Source: DATARH01 sp963773625
GTDB taxonomy: Bacteria; Pseudomonadota; Alphaproteobacteria; ATCC43930; CGMCC-115725
DNA length: 64,000 bases
Direction of reading: 5' to 3'
NCBI GenBank assembly: GCA_963773625.1
Contig: CAVZCJ010000010.1
Span: 62,001-126,000 of the forward strand
Positions within the stretch are counted from its first letter, which is position 1; every line of letters starts with the position of its first letter. Below the pieces are notes generated by a model, which was given only the letters and a program-made list of their open reading frames with translations, had not been told where the DNA came from and did no database searches. The translations under genes and the position numbers were made by a program. Shown here in pieces: positions 29,676 through 37,936 of this stretch.

Positions 29676-31898
29676 TGGGCGACCGCCGCCATCGCCGCTT
29701 CGTCCAGGCAGTGCGGGTCGAGCGCGACGCGCGGTGGCGTGCCTCGCCGCGGGTCGACGACGCCGATCGCGGCGGCCCGATAGCCGGCGCCGCGCAACTC
29801 GGCGAGGCAGGCTTCGGCACGGCTCTGCGGCACGCCCGCGAGCAGCCCGCCGGCGGTTTGCGGGTCGATCAGCAGCGCCGCGAGCGGCGAGGCCGGATCG
29901 GCGTCGAGCAGCGCGCAAGCGCCGACAGGTTGCTCGCGTGTAGCGAGCTGGCGACCCCGGCGGCGATAATGTCGAGCGCGCCGTCGAGCGCCGGGATCGC
30001 GGTGGGGTCGAGCCGCGCGTCGGCACCGGAAGCCGTCAGCATCTCCAGGAGATGTCCGAGCAGGCCAAACCCGGTGACGTCGGTGCAAGCGCTCGCGGCA
30101 TGATCGCCGAGGATCGCCGACGCGGCGGCCGCCGATTGCAGCATTGTCGTCGATCGCGCCTTCGACCACCCGCGCCGCGCGCCAGCAGGCGCATTTCGGC
30201 GGCGAGGATCGCGCCGGTGCCGAGCGGCTTGGTCAGGATCAGCCGGTCGCCGAGCTTGAGCCCGCCCTTGCGCAGCAGGCGGCCAGGCCGGGCCCGCCCG
30301 GTCACGGCGAAGCCGAGCGCCGATCTCGGCGCCCTCGGCGCTGTGGCCGCCGACCAGCGCCGCGCCGGCCGCCTCGAGCACGTCGGCACCGCCCTTCAGC
30401 ATGTGGAAAAGGTCGTGCTCGGTGATCGCCGGCCGCGCGCCGGCGGCAGGGTGGCGATCGCCAGCGCCGTTTCCGGCACTCCGCCCATCGCGTAGATGTC
30501 GCCCAGCGCATGGGTCGCGGCGATGCGCCCGAACAGGTAGGGATCGTCGACCAGGGCGCGGAAGAAATCGACCGTCTGCAGCAGCGGCGGCGCGCCGGGA
30601 AACGATACCAGCGCCGCATCGTCACCGGGGCCGATGCTCGACCTTGTCGTCTCCCGCCGGCGCCAGCCGCGCCATGACGCGGCCCAGCACATCGGCCGGC
30701 ACCTTGGCGGCGCAGCCGCCGCAGCGCATCGCGCCGTCGTCGTCCGCCATCGCCGGCAGCTCGGTGTAGCCGCGCATCCAGCGCCGGTCGATCCACTGCT
30801 TGAGACGCCACCACGACGCGCCCTCGGCGGCGAAGGCGCCGCGCGAGGCGACGGCGTAGGCGTCGCCGGTGCCGATCAGCGCCAGCGCGCGGCGCTGCGG
30901 GATCGCGCGCTTGAGCGGTTTGCCGCTGAGCGCGCGACGCAGGTTCTCGGCGAGCGGCGGCCCGGCGCGCACCGCGTAGACCCCCGATTTCTCGCGCGGA
31001 TGCCCGCGCATCGCCGCGACATCGCCGGCGGCGAACACCGCGTCGTCATTGGTCGAGCGCAGATACTCGTCGGTCGCGATAAAGCCGTCTGGGTCGAGGG
31101 CGAGCCCGGTCGCCGCGAGCCACGGCGCGGCCGCGGCCTCGGTCACCCACAGCGCCTCGTCGAAATCGATCGCGGCGCCGCTCTGCTAGCGCCAGCCGGC
31201 CCGGCTCGACCCGGACAACCGCATCGCCGGCGACAACGCGGATGCCACGCTCGGCGAGGATGCGCGCGAACTTCGCCCTGCACGCGCGGATTATGCGACG
31301 GCAGCAGCGCATCGCGGGTGACGAGCGTCACCTCCGGCGGCGCCCGCAGCAGCCCGGCAAGCCGATGCCGCGCGGCCAGGGCCAACTCGACGCCGCCCGC
31401 GCCGCCGCCGACCACCGCGAGGCGCAGCCGATCGAGCCCCTTGGCGCGCTCGATCAGCGCTTCCCAGCGCGCGGCGAAGCGGTCGATCGGCTTGACCGCG
31501 ATCGCGTGCTCGGCCGCGCCCGGGATGTCGCTGCGGCGCGGCGTGATGCCGATGTCGAGCGAGACGACATCGTAACGGATCGGCGGATGATCGCGGCACA
31601 GCACCTCACGGCGTGCACGGTCGAGCCCGATCGCTTCGTCGTGGATGAGCCGCGCGCCGGCAAACCGCGTCAGGCGCATCAGATCGATATGGCATTCGTC
31701 GAAGCGGTAATGCCCGGCGACATAGCCCGGCAGCATCCCCGAATACGGGGTTTCGATGTCGCGGGCGATGAGGGTGACGCGCACCCCTGGCATCGGCCGC
31801 ATGCCGAAGCGCTTCAGCACATGGACATGCGCATGCCCGCCGCCGACTAGCACAAGGTCCTGGGCGATCGGAACGGGTGTCGGGCCGGAGCGCTGCAT
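29672..31898 (-). CDS. selD: Fused FAD oxidoreductase and SelD selenide-water dikinase (frameshifted)
   Basis: The N-terminal 360 or so residues are an NDH-2/sulfide-quinone-reductase-like FAD protein: LVLVGGGHAHVHVLKRFGM, the second nucleotide motif AVVGGGAGGVELA and AVFAAGDVAAM. Without a stop this runs into SelD, whose active-site segment MRCGGCAAKVPADVL supplies the catalytic Cys and Lys, followed by GDDAALVSFPG and THALGDIYAMGGVPETAL. One-base changes occur near 31185, 30640, 30445, 30310, 30170 and 29930. This fusion architecture is known in other bacteria. SelD makes selenophosphate; the flavin domain may feed it reduced selenium. It leads selD-selA-selB. Confidence 0.85.
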
Positions 31899-31981
31899 CG
31901 CGCCCACTATGCCCGAAGCGTCGAGGCACGCCAAAGCGATACGCCGGGCGGACCCGGCATATCGCCTCGGCGAATGTGCGG

Positions 31982-32524
31982 TTAGCGGTTAGTGGCGGGT
32001 GGGGTCATCGGCGATTGCGTCGCCCCGGTGCCCGGCTGCATCGGCGACCCGCTGGTCGGCGTCGGGCTGAGCCCGTTACTGCTGCTCTGCATCAGGCGGG
32101 CCTGGGTCTGCTGATCGAGCGTGCCGGTCTGCGGCAGGCCGTTCCGCTGCTGGAATTGCAGCAGCGCAGCCCGCATTTCCGGTCCGTTCACGCCGTCGAT
32201 CGTGCCGTTATAGAGGCCCTGCGACTTCAGCTTTTGCTGCGCCTGCTGAATGCTCGCCGGAGAGGTCTGTTGACCGCTCGGCGACGTGCCCTGCTGCCCC
32301 TGCATCGCCTGATTGTTGCCCAAGGCGCCAGGTTGCTGGTAGTTGCCGCTGCTGCCAGTGGTCATGCCCGGGGTGCCGGTGTTGGGGGATGTCGGGCTCA
32401 TCCCAGGACTTTGCGGCGTGGTCGTGGGCGCGGTCGCGCCCGGGGCGGTGCCCTGGGCCATCGCCAACCCCGCCATGCCCATCGTCGCGGCGAGCGCCAC
32501 GGCGGCGGTAAGAGTGCGTTTCAT
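31982..32524 (-). CDS. Exported peptidoglycan-binding-domain protein
   Basis: This 180-residue protein has a clear signal peptide (MKRTLTAAVALAATMGMAGL, cleaved after AMA), a long low-complexity Gly/Thr/Pro/Gln linker and a PG_binding_1 domain near residues 90-145 (KLKSQGLYNGTIDGVNGPEM, then LLQFQQRNGLPQTG). A second Pro-rich tail follows. It probably binds cell wall in the periplasm; no catalytic domain is present. GGAGGAACCCG precedes the ATG. The upstream 168 bp include an AT-rich stretch near 32630-32650 suitable for a promoter. Confidence 0.8.
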   Translation of the reverse strand: MKRTLTAAVALAATMGMAGLAMAQGTAPGATAPTTTPQSPGMSPTSPNTGTPGMTTGSSGNYQQPGALGNNQAMQGQQGTSPSGQQTSPASIQQAQQKLKSQGLYNGTIDGVNGPEMRAALLQFQQRNGLPQTGTLDQQTQARLMQSSSNGLSPTPTSGSPMQPGTGATQSPMTPPATNR

Positions 32525-32692
32525 CGGGTTCCTCCAAAACTGTGACCAGACGAGCCTGCCCAGTGCAACGGGTGGCTCTCCCGGTCAACGGAACCCTCGC
32601 TCGGATGTTCCCAGAGAAATCTCGCCTAACTAATTGATTTATAACCTTAGATCGAACAGCGTCGGAACTCTGTAGCGGGACACGCGGCCGGC

Positions 32693-33571
32693 TCAGGCGC
32701 GGAAATCGAAGCGGTAGGCGCTCTTGTGCCGTTTGATGTGCCCGACGGTCGGCTCGGGGAAATGCGCCGGCAGAATCAGGCTGTCGCTGTCGGCATGCTC
32801 CTCGATCAGCCGGGTGCGGCTGACCCGCGAGGCCGCGGCGTCGGTGCAGGCAAGCGTCGACCATTCCGGCCTCAGGCATTGCAGCGGGTGGTGCAGCACG
32901 TCGCCGATGAACACGCCGCGCTCGCCGCCCGAGCGCGCGTGGATGACGACATTGCCCGGGGTGTGGCCGGGGAACGGTTCGAACCACAGCCCGTCGTCGA
33001 GCGCGTAATCGTCGCCGACCAACAGCGCCTGCCCGCTCTTGACCACCGGCAGAATGCTGTCGCCGAAGGCCAGCGCGTGCGGGAAGTCGACGCCGCTGGC
33101 GTGGAAATCCTGCCAGTGGTCGTATTCCTTCTTGGCCATCACGTATTTGGCGTTGGGGAAAGTCGGAACCCACTTGCCGTCCTGCAGCTTGGTGTTCCAG
33201 CCGACATGGTCCCAATGCAGATGCGTGCACATCACGTAGTCGATCTCTTCCGGCTTCACCCCGATCCGGGCGAGATCGCCGATGAACGGGCTGTGCATCC
33301 GGTGGAATTGCGGCCGGGTCGGGCGCTCCTTGTCGTTGCCGAGGCAGGCATCGATCAGGATCGTGTGGCGGCCAGTGCGCACGACAAAGCTGTGGAAGCT
33401 GAACATCAGTTTGCCGGTCCCCGGCTCGAGCAGGCTCGGGCCGAGCAGGTCGGCGTGCTCCTCGACCACCGCGGGATCGAAATCGGGAAAGAACTCGGAG
33501 GCCGGGAAGAACGGGCCTTCGTACTCGGAGATGCGGTTGATCTCGAAACTGCCGATGCGGGTGGGCTTCAT
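32693..33571 (-). CDS. Metallo-beta-lactamase-fold hydrolase
   Basis: This 292-residue protein has the zinc motif HxHxDH in MCTHLHWDHVGWN, a downstream His in PFPGHTPGNVVIHA, the bridging Asp in GVFIGDVLHHP and a late His in LILPAHFPEP. This is the quorum-quenching-lactonase/hydrolase branch of the MBL superfamily. The substrate is unknown, probably an ester or lactone. GGAGGAAGCGAG precedes the ATG. The frame is intact. It is divergent from the EF-hand gene at 33688. Confidence 0.85.
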   Translation of the reverse strand: MKPTRIGSFEINRISEYEGPFFPASEFFPDFDPAVVEEHADLLGPSLLEPGTGKLMFSFHSFVVRTGRHTILIDACLGNDKERPTRPQFHRMHSPFIGDLARIGVKPEEIDYVMCTHLHWDHVGWNTKLQDGKWVPTFPNAKYVMAKKEYDHWQDFHASGVDFPHALAFGDSILPVVKSGQALLVGDDYALDDGLWFEPFPGHTPGNVVIHARSGGERGVFIGDVLHHPLQCLRPEWSTLACTDAAASRVSRTRLIEEHADSDSLILPAHFPEPTVGHIKRHKSAYRFDFRA

Positions 33572-33687
33572 CTCGCTTCCTCCAACGATGCCGCAACCAT
33601 AGCCGCTGCGCGCCCGGCGCGGCAGCCAAAAGTTGCCCGCAATCGGGCCGTTCGCTAGGCTCGCCCCCTGCGGCGGAGACGAGCTCG

Positions 33688-33985
33688 ATGCGCATCCCGA
33701 TTCTGGCGGTTGTCGTCCTGCTCGCGCCGGGCGCTATGGCGGCGGCGCAGAGCCCAGACCCCGGCGCCAACCGCTTCGCCGCCGCCTGCCACCGCGCCGG
33801 CTCCAGCGCCGCAGGGCATCACCCGCGACGACTATATCGCCAAGGCGCGCGACGCCGCCGAGAAGCGCGCCGCGACCCGGTTCGACGCGATGGATGCCGA
33901 CCATGACGGCATCCTCACCCCCGATGAGATCGCCGCCTATCGCGCCGCCCATCCCCGCCACAAGAAAACCGGTACGACCGACTAG
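33688..33985 (+). CDS. Small exported EF-hand protein (frameshifted)
   Basis: The start MRIPILAVVVLLAPGAMAAA is a signal peptide. After a frame change near 33790 the protein continues GITRDDYIAKARDAAEKRAA and then a canonical 12-residue calcium loop, DADHDGILTPDE. Repaired length is about 98 residues. It is probably a periplasmic calcium-binding protein; the partner is unknown. It precedes a VOC gene by 18 bp on the same strand. Confidence 0.7.
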
Positions 33986-34003
33986 CTGTCGAAGGAGGGA
34001 CTT

Positions 34004-34449
34004 ATGCCCGACGATGTCAGGATCCTCGGCCAGATTGCCAACCCGGCGCTGACCATCACCGGCCTCGACCACGTCGTGCTGCGCGTCCAGAGCCTGGAGC
34101 GCGCGATCCAATTCTACGGCGAGGTGCTGGGCTGCCCGGTCGAGCGCGAGCTGCAGACGCCGCGGCTGGTGCAGCTGCGCGCCGGCACCTCGATGATCGA
34201 CCTGGTGCCGTGCGGCCCGGACGAGCCGCCAGTCGATGTCGATGGGCGGGCGCAACATGGAGCATTACGCGGTGCGCATCGCCAGGATGGACGTGCCGGC
34301 GCTGACCGCGCATCTCGCGCAGTCACGGCATCGACGCCGGCGAGGTGCGCCGCCGCTACGGCGCCGAGGGCTACGGCTCGTCGATCTACATCACCGACCC
34401 GGACGGCAACACCGTCGAGCTGAAGGGTCCGCCGGAGGCGGCAGCGTAG
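34004..34449 (+). CDS. VOC-fold protein (frameshifted)
   Basis: The start follows GGAGGGACTT. It reads ITGLDHVVLRVQSLERAIQF YGEVLG with a first metal-type His, then frame changes near 34245 and 34320 give MEHYAVRIARMDVPALTAHL and ITDPDGNTVELKG with the terminal Glu. Repaired length is about 147 residues. It is a single-domain VOC protein, perhaps a lyase or dioxygenase of the virulence-protein-like glyoxalase group. It ends four bases before the dehalogenase-like gene. Confidence 0.75.
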
Positions 34450-34452
34450 GCG

Positions 34453-35338
34453 ATGCCGGATTTCTTTCCCGGCTTCGCGCAGCGCCGCGTCGAGACCCGC
34501 GGCGCCTCGATCAACCTGGTGACCGGCGGCAGCGGCCCGCCGCTGTTGCTGGTGCACGGCTACCCGCAGACCCATGTCATGTGGCGCAAGGTGGCGCCGC
34601 GGTTGGCGCAGGATTTCACCGTCGTCGTCCCCGATCTGCGCGGCTACGGCGACAGCTCGAAGCCGCCGGCGGGCGAGAATTTCGTCAACTATTCGAAGCG
34701 GGCGCTGGCGCAGGACCAGGTCGAGGTGATGGCGGCGCTCGGCTTCGACAAATTCGCGGTCGCCGGGCACGACCGCGGCGCGCGGGTGACGCATCGGCTG
34801 CTGCGCGACCACGGCGACAAGATCACCCGCGCCGCCTCGCTCGACATCGTGCCGACGCTCTACCGCTTCGAGACGATCGACCAGAAGGCGGCGACCGGCA
34901 GCTGGCACTGGTTCTTCCTGATCCAGGGACGCGGCCTGCCGGAGCAGCATGATCGGCGGCGACCCGGAATTCTTCCTGCGCCACATGTTCGGAACGTTGC
35001 TGCGCGACCAGGGGGCGATCGAGCCAGCCGCCTTCGCCGAGTACCTGCGCTGCTTTTCGAACCCGGAGACGATCCGCGCGACCTGCGACGAATACCGCGC
35101 CGGCGCGTCGATCGACCTCGTCCACGACCGCGCCGACCTGGCGCGAACGGTCAAGGTGCCGATGCTCATCCTGTGGGGCGCGCATAGCGGCCAGGGCAGC
35201 GGCTACGACATGCTCCAGGTGTGGCGCGACCACGCCGCCGACGTGCGCGGGCACGGCATCGACAGCGGCCACTTCATCCCGGAAGAAAAGCCGGACGAAG
35301 TCTACGCCGCGCTGAAGGCGTTCTTCTCGGCGGGCTGA
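34453..35338 (+). CDS. Alpha/beta hydrolase resembling fluoro/haloacetate dehalogenase (frameshifted)
   Basis: The protein shows PPLLLVHGYPQTHVMWRKVA, the nucleophile elbow VAGHDRGARVTHRL with Asp as nucleophile, and LDIVPTLYRFE. A frame change near 34948 leads to GGDPEFFLRHMFG, an aspartate region PMLILWGAHSGQGSG and a late His in GIDSGHFIPEEKPDE. Asp-His-Asp and the HDRG elbow are features of haloacetate dehalogenases rather than serine esterases. It may hydrolyse a haloacid or epoxide. Length of about 295 residues is normal. Confidence 0.75.
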
Positions 35339-35384
35339 CCTCGCGTCGCCGCGCGCAATCGATCCGGCGCGGCGGGGAGCCGGT

Positions 35385-35672
35385 TCAGGGTTCGCCAATA
35401 CCCCGCGCGTATTGTCCCGCCCGCCGTGTGGCGTGGTTCGCCCAGACGGGGCCATGGTCGGCCTGGATCGCCGCTTTGAGCGCCCGTCGCCGCCGTCTGT
35501 CGCGGATCGTCTCGCCGGCGGCCTCGATGCCCGCCAACGGCGACAGACCAATGATGCCCATGACGACAATCAGCCCGGCCAGTACGCCGTCGGCAACCGA
35601 CGGCCAGTCCAGGGCGATATGACCAATGCCCGCATCGCGCCGAGGCCATCGACGCCAGCGAAATTCGCTCAT
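35385..35672 (-). CDS. Small protein with one membrane helix
   Basis: This 95-residue protein has a basic N-terminus (MSEFRWRRWPRRD), one hydrophobic helix (VADGVLAGLIVVMGIIGL), then a charged Arg-rich helix. ATG at 35672 is preceded by AGGGAACGG. I do not recognise it and see no enzyme motif. Its 3-prime end lies 46 bp from the convergent dehalogenase-like gene. Confidence 0.5.
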   Translation of the reverse strand: MSEFRWRRWPRRDAGIGHIALDWPSVADGVLAGLIVVMGIIGLSPLAGIEAAGETIRDRRRRRALKAAIQADHGPVWANHATRRAGQYARGIGEP

Positions 35673-35800
35673 GTTGCCGTTCCCTGTTCGGTTTTGCTTT
35701 CGATGCTGAAATTGCATCCTTAGTCGCACTTACGATCCGACCGCCGGTTTCCTCCCCATCATCAAGCAACCTATCGCAACCGTTGCAGCGTTCGTCCTGC

Positions 35801-36454
35801 CTACAGCTTCGCCTTGAGGAACGCCGCCATCCGATCCCAGGCCTGGGTGGCGCAGGCGACATCGTAGGCGGCGCTGCGCTCGTTGAAGAAGGCATGCGCC
35901 GCGTCGTAGCGGTAGATTTCCGGGTTCTTGCCGGCCATCGCGGTTTCCAGCGCGTCGACCGCCGCCGGGGTGCACCAATCGTCCTTGTTGGCGAAATGAC
36001 CCTGGAACGGGATTGTGATCTTGGCCGGGTCGGCGAATTCCTTGGGCGGGATGCCGTAGAAGCACACCCCGGCGGCGACCTCCGGCACGTGCACCGCGGC
36101 GGCGATCGTCAGCGCCCCGCCCATGCAGAACCCCATCACCGCGACCTTGCCGCTTTGGCCCTTGAGGTGCTGCGCCGCGCCGCGCAGATCCTGGTGCGTC
36201 GCGTCGGGGAAATTGAGGTTGGTCATCAGATGGTTGGCCTCGTCGGGCACGGCGGTCAGCCGGCCCTTGTAGAGGTCGGGCGCCAGCGCGTTGTAGCCGG
36301 CGCGCGCGAAGCGGTCGGCGACCCCGCAAATCTGGTCGTTGAGCCCCCACCATTCCTGGATCACGACGATGCCGGGCCGGCCCTGGCCGGCGGTGGCGAG
36401 ATAGCCCTTGGTCTTGCCGCCATCGGGCCGGGAAAATTCGATCGTCGCGCCCAT
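35801..36454 (-). CDS. Dienelactone hydrolase family protein
   Basis: This 217-residue protein has the Cys nucleophile in VMGFCMGGAL, the Asp in HFANKDDWCTP and the His in YRYDAAHAFFNE, the Cys-Asp-His triad of dienelactone hydrolases. VVIQEWWGLNDQICGVADRF near the start is the second family mark, with the oxyanion Glu. It hydrolyses a lactone or ester in the cytoplasm, typically in ring-cleavage pathways, but broad esterase activity is possible. ATG at 36454 was chosen because GGAGGG lies upstream. The frame is intact. Confidence 0.85.
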   Translation of the reverse strand: MGATIEFSRPDGGKTKGYLATAGQGRPGIVVIQEWWGLNDQICGVADRFARAGYNALAPDLYKGRLTAVPDEANHLMTNLNFPDATHQDLRGAAQHLKGQSGKVAVMGFCMGGALTIAAAVHVPEVAAGVCFYGIPPKEFADPAKITIPFQGHFANKDDWCTPAAVDALETAMAGKNPEIYRYDAAHAFFNERSAAYDVACATQAWDRMAAFLKAKL

Positions 36455-36497
36455 GTCACCCTCCCTGTTCGGTCCACCGTTGCGTAACGCGAGATTA

Positions 36498-36878
36498 TCA
36501 GGCGGCCCGCCGCCTGTACGTACCCTCATCGATCGCCCGAAGGAATCCGCGCGCATCTCCGGCAATCGCGTCAAATTCTCTGGTGTTCTCTTCAATGATG
36601 AGTCGGCACTGCTCCGGAAGAAGACCAATGAGTTCCTGCGCCGCATAGTACCGGACGAACCGACAATCGCTCCGGAGGAGTGGCGCCAACTTCAAGCGAA
36701 CCTCCCGACCACGGCCGCGAATTTCATCTTCCAGTGCAAACAACTGACGTGTCTCCTTCGCACCGCCCGGCAGCCAGTTGACGACGATCTCGCCAAGCCG
36801 CCAAGCAATTGGCGAAAACGCCTCCACCAGTTCCTCGTCGCTTACCGCTCCACGTAGTGACCTAGCGAGTTTAGGCAT
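36498..36878 (-). CDS. DUF2019-like protein, copy B
   Basis: This 126-residue helical protein contains DEELVEAFSPIAWRLGEIVV and FVRYYAAQELIGLLPEQCRL, a HEAT-like pattern seen in DUF2019 proteins. It is clearly paralogous to the gene nine bases upstream (shared pattern RYYAA-E-L-GLLPE and IIEENTREFDAIAGDA). Such tandem copies commonly act as immunity proteins in toxin loci; that role is inference. The frame is intact. Confidence 0.6.
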   Translation of the reverse strand: MPKLARSLRGAVSDEELVEAFSPIAWRLGEIVVNWLPGGAKETRQLFALEDEIRGRGREVRLKLAPLLRSDCRFVRYYAAQELIGLLPEQCRLIIEENTREFDAIAGDARGFLRAIDEGTYRRRAA

Positions 36879-36887
36879 CGTACGAGC

Positions 36888-37247
36888 TTAGTCCGGCTTG
36901 TAGAAACCAGTGTCGATTGCGTCGAGGTACATACCGGCATCGCCGGCTATCGCGTCAAATTCTCTCGTGTTTTCCTCGATGATCGGCCGGCATCGCTCCG
37001 GAAGCAGGCCGAAAAGTTCTTTTGCCGCGTAGTACCGTATGAAACGGTCGGCATCGTTGAGCGAAGGCGCCAGCTTAAGCCGCGTGGGTGTGCCGCGCTC
37101 GCGCAGCGCCCTTTTAATGGCAAACAGCCGATCCGTCGGGTGCACCGCCGGCATCCAGGTAACAATTGCCTCTCCAAGTTTCTGAGCCGTAAGACGGAAT
37201 TGCTTGACCAAATCATCGTCATTTAAATTTCTGAAGTGCCTTTTCAT
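36888..37247 (-). CDS. DUF2019-like protein, copy A
   Basis: This 119-residue protein starts MKRHFRNLNDDDLVKQFRLT and contains RFIRYYAAKELFGLLPERCR and IIEENTREFDAIAGDAG. It is the tandem paralogue of copy B. Its ATG overlaps the stop of the preceding open fragment (AAATGA), so it was translated behind it. A role as an immunity protein is possible by analogy with tandem immunity genes beside C-terminal toxin fragments. Confidence 0.6.
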   Translation of the reverse strand: MKRHFRNLNDDDLVKQFRLTAQKLGEAIVTWMPAVHPTDRLFAIKRALRERGTPTRLKLAPSLNDADRFIRYYAAKELFGLLPERCRPIIEENTREFDAIAGDAGMYLDAIDTGFYKPD

Positions 37248-37465
37248 TTCAACACCCCAAATTTTCTGAGCGCTTTCAATCCAACCTCGAATTGCTCTTG
37301 CCAACTTCGCCCACGCAGATACTCGCGAGGGGAAACGCCACCAAATTCTTCGCTCCTCCGTGAGAACCACGAGCTGATTTCGACGTGCTTCCAATATGGA
37401 ATGCGGACGAGGTTTTCCGACGAGCTGATTCGTTCTGGGAATAGTGGCGCGTTACTCAGCGGATT
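37244..37465 (-). pseudogene. C-terminal fragment of an unrecognised gene, coupled to DUF2019 copy A
   Basis: A 73-codon minus frame opens directly after a TAA at 37466-37468 and has no start codon. It contains YWKHVEISSWFSRRSEEFGG and SPREYLRGRSWQEQFEVGLK, ending FGVLK. Its stop overlaps the DUF2019 copy A ATG. It is evidently the 3-prime end of a longer gene cut off at about 37465, next to the glnD remnant. I do not recognise the family. Confidence 0.55.
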
Positions 37466-37472
37466 TTACTGA

Positions 37473-37724
37473 GCCGAACTGAGCCTCATTCTGCAGATAT
37501 CCAGCGCCAAGATTTCGACCTACGGCGAGAAGGTGGTCAACGTATTTTACGTCAAGAACCCGTTCGGTCATCAGGTCGAACACCCCGACAAACTCGCCGA
37601 GATTCGCGCCCAACTCGAGGCAGTGCTCGCCAAGGGCAACCGTCCGCCTGCCGCCGACCCCACCGCCGCGCCAGAGAGACCGCCGCGGCGAAATGACCTC
37701 CCGCTAGAGGTCATCCCGGCGTAG
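37473..37724 (+). pseudogene. glnD: glnD 3-prime remnant (second ACT domain of PII uridylyltransferase)
   Basis: The plus frame after a TGA at 37470-37472 reads LILQISSAKISTYGEKVVNV and FYVKNPFGHQVEHPDKLAEI, closely matching the last ACT domain of alphaproteobacterial GlnD, then a Pro-rich tail. The other 850 or so residues are missing. The break lies within a few bases of where the minus-strand fragment begins, so two truncated genes meet at 37465-37473. Confidence 0.7.
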
Positions 37725-37756
37725 GTCGGGATCTCGATCCAAGTGCTCCTATCCCG

Positions 37757-37780
37757 TTGGTCGGGCTTGTCCCGGCCATC
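37757..37780. repeat. GGCCGG-type palindromic repeat
   Basis: The stretch around CGGGCTTGTCCCGGCC is one member of the dispersed palindrome family described for 46137-46155 and 60105-60195. It lies in the gap between the glnD remnant and the DUF262 gene. Confidence 0.6.
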
Positions 37781-37936
37781 CACGAACTGGCGAATGGCGT
37801 CGAGCTCTGTTCGGCACGAACAAAATTAAACTGCTTGGGCGGATCAAGCGCTTGTTGATAGTTCTCCTGCCATGCGTAAAAGTTGTTCCAAAGAGGCAGT
37901 ACGCAATCACTAGCCGAAAGCACGAAGGGGCGGCAT

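Noticed and set aside
26349..31981. tRNA-Sec (selC) or a SECIS hairpin near selAB
   Set aside because: Gaps are only a few bases long and I found no tRNA-like arm set or UCA anticodon loop on either strand.
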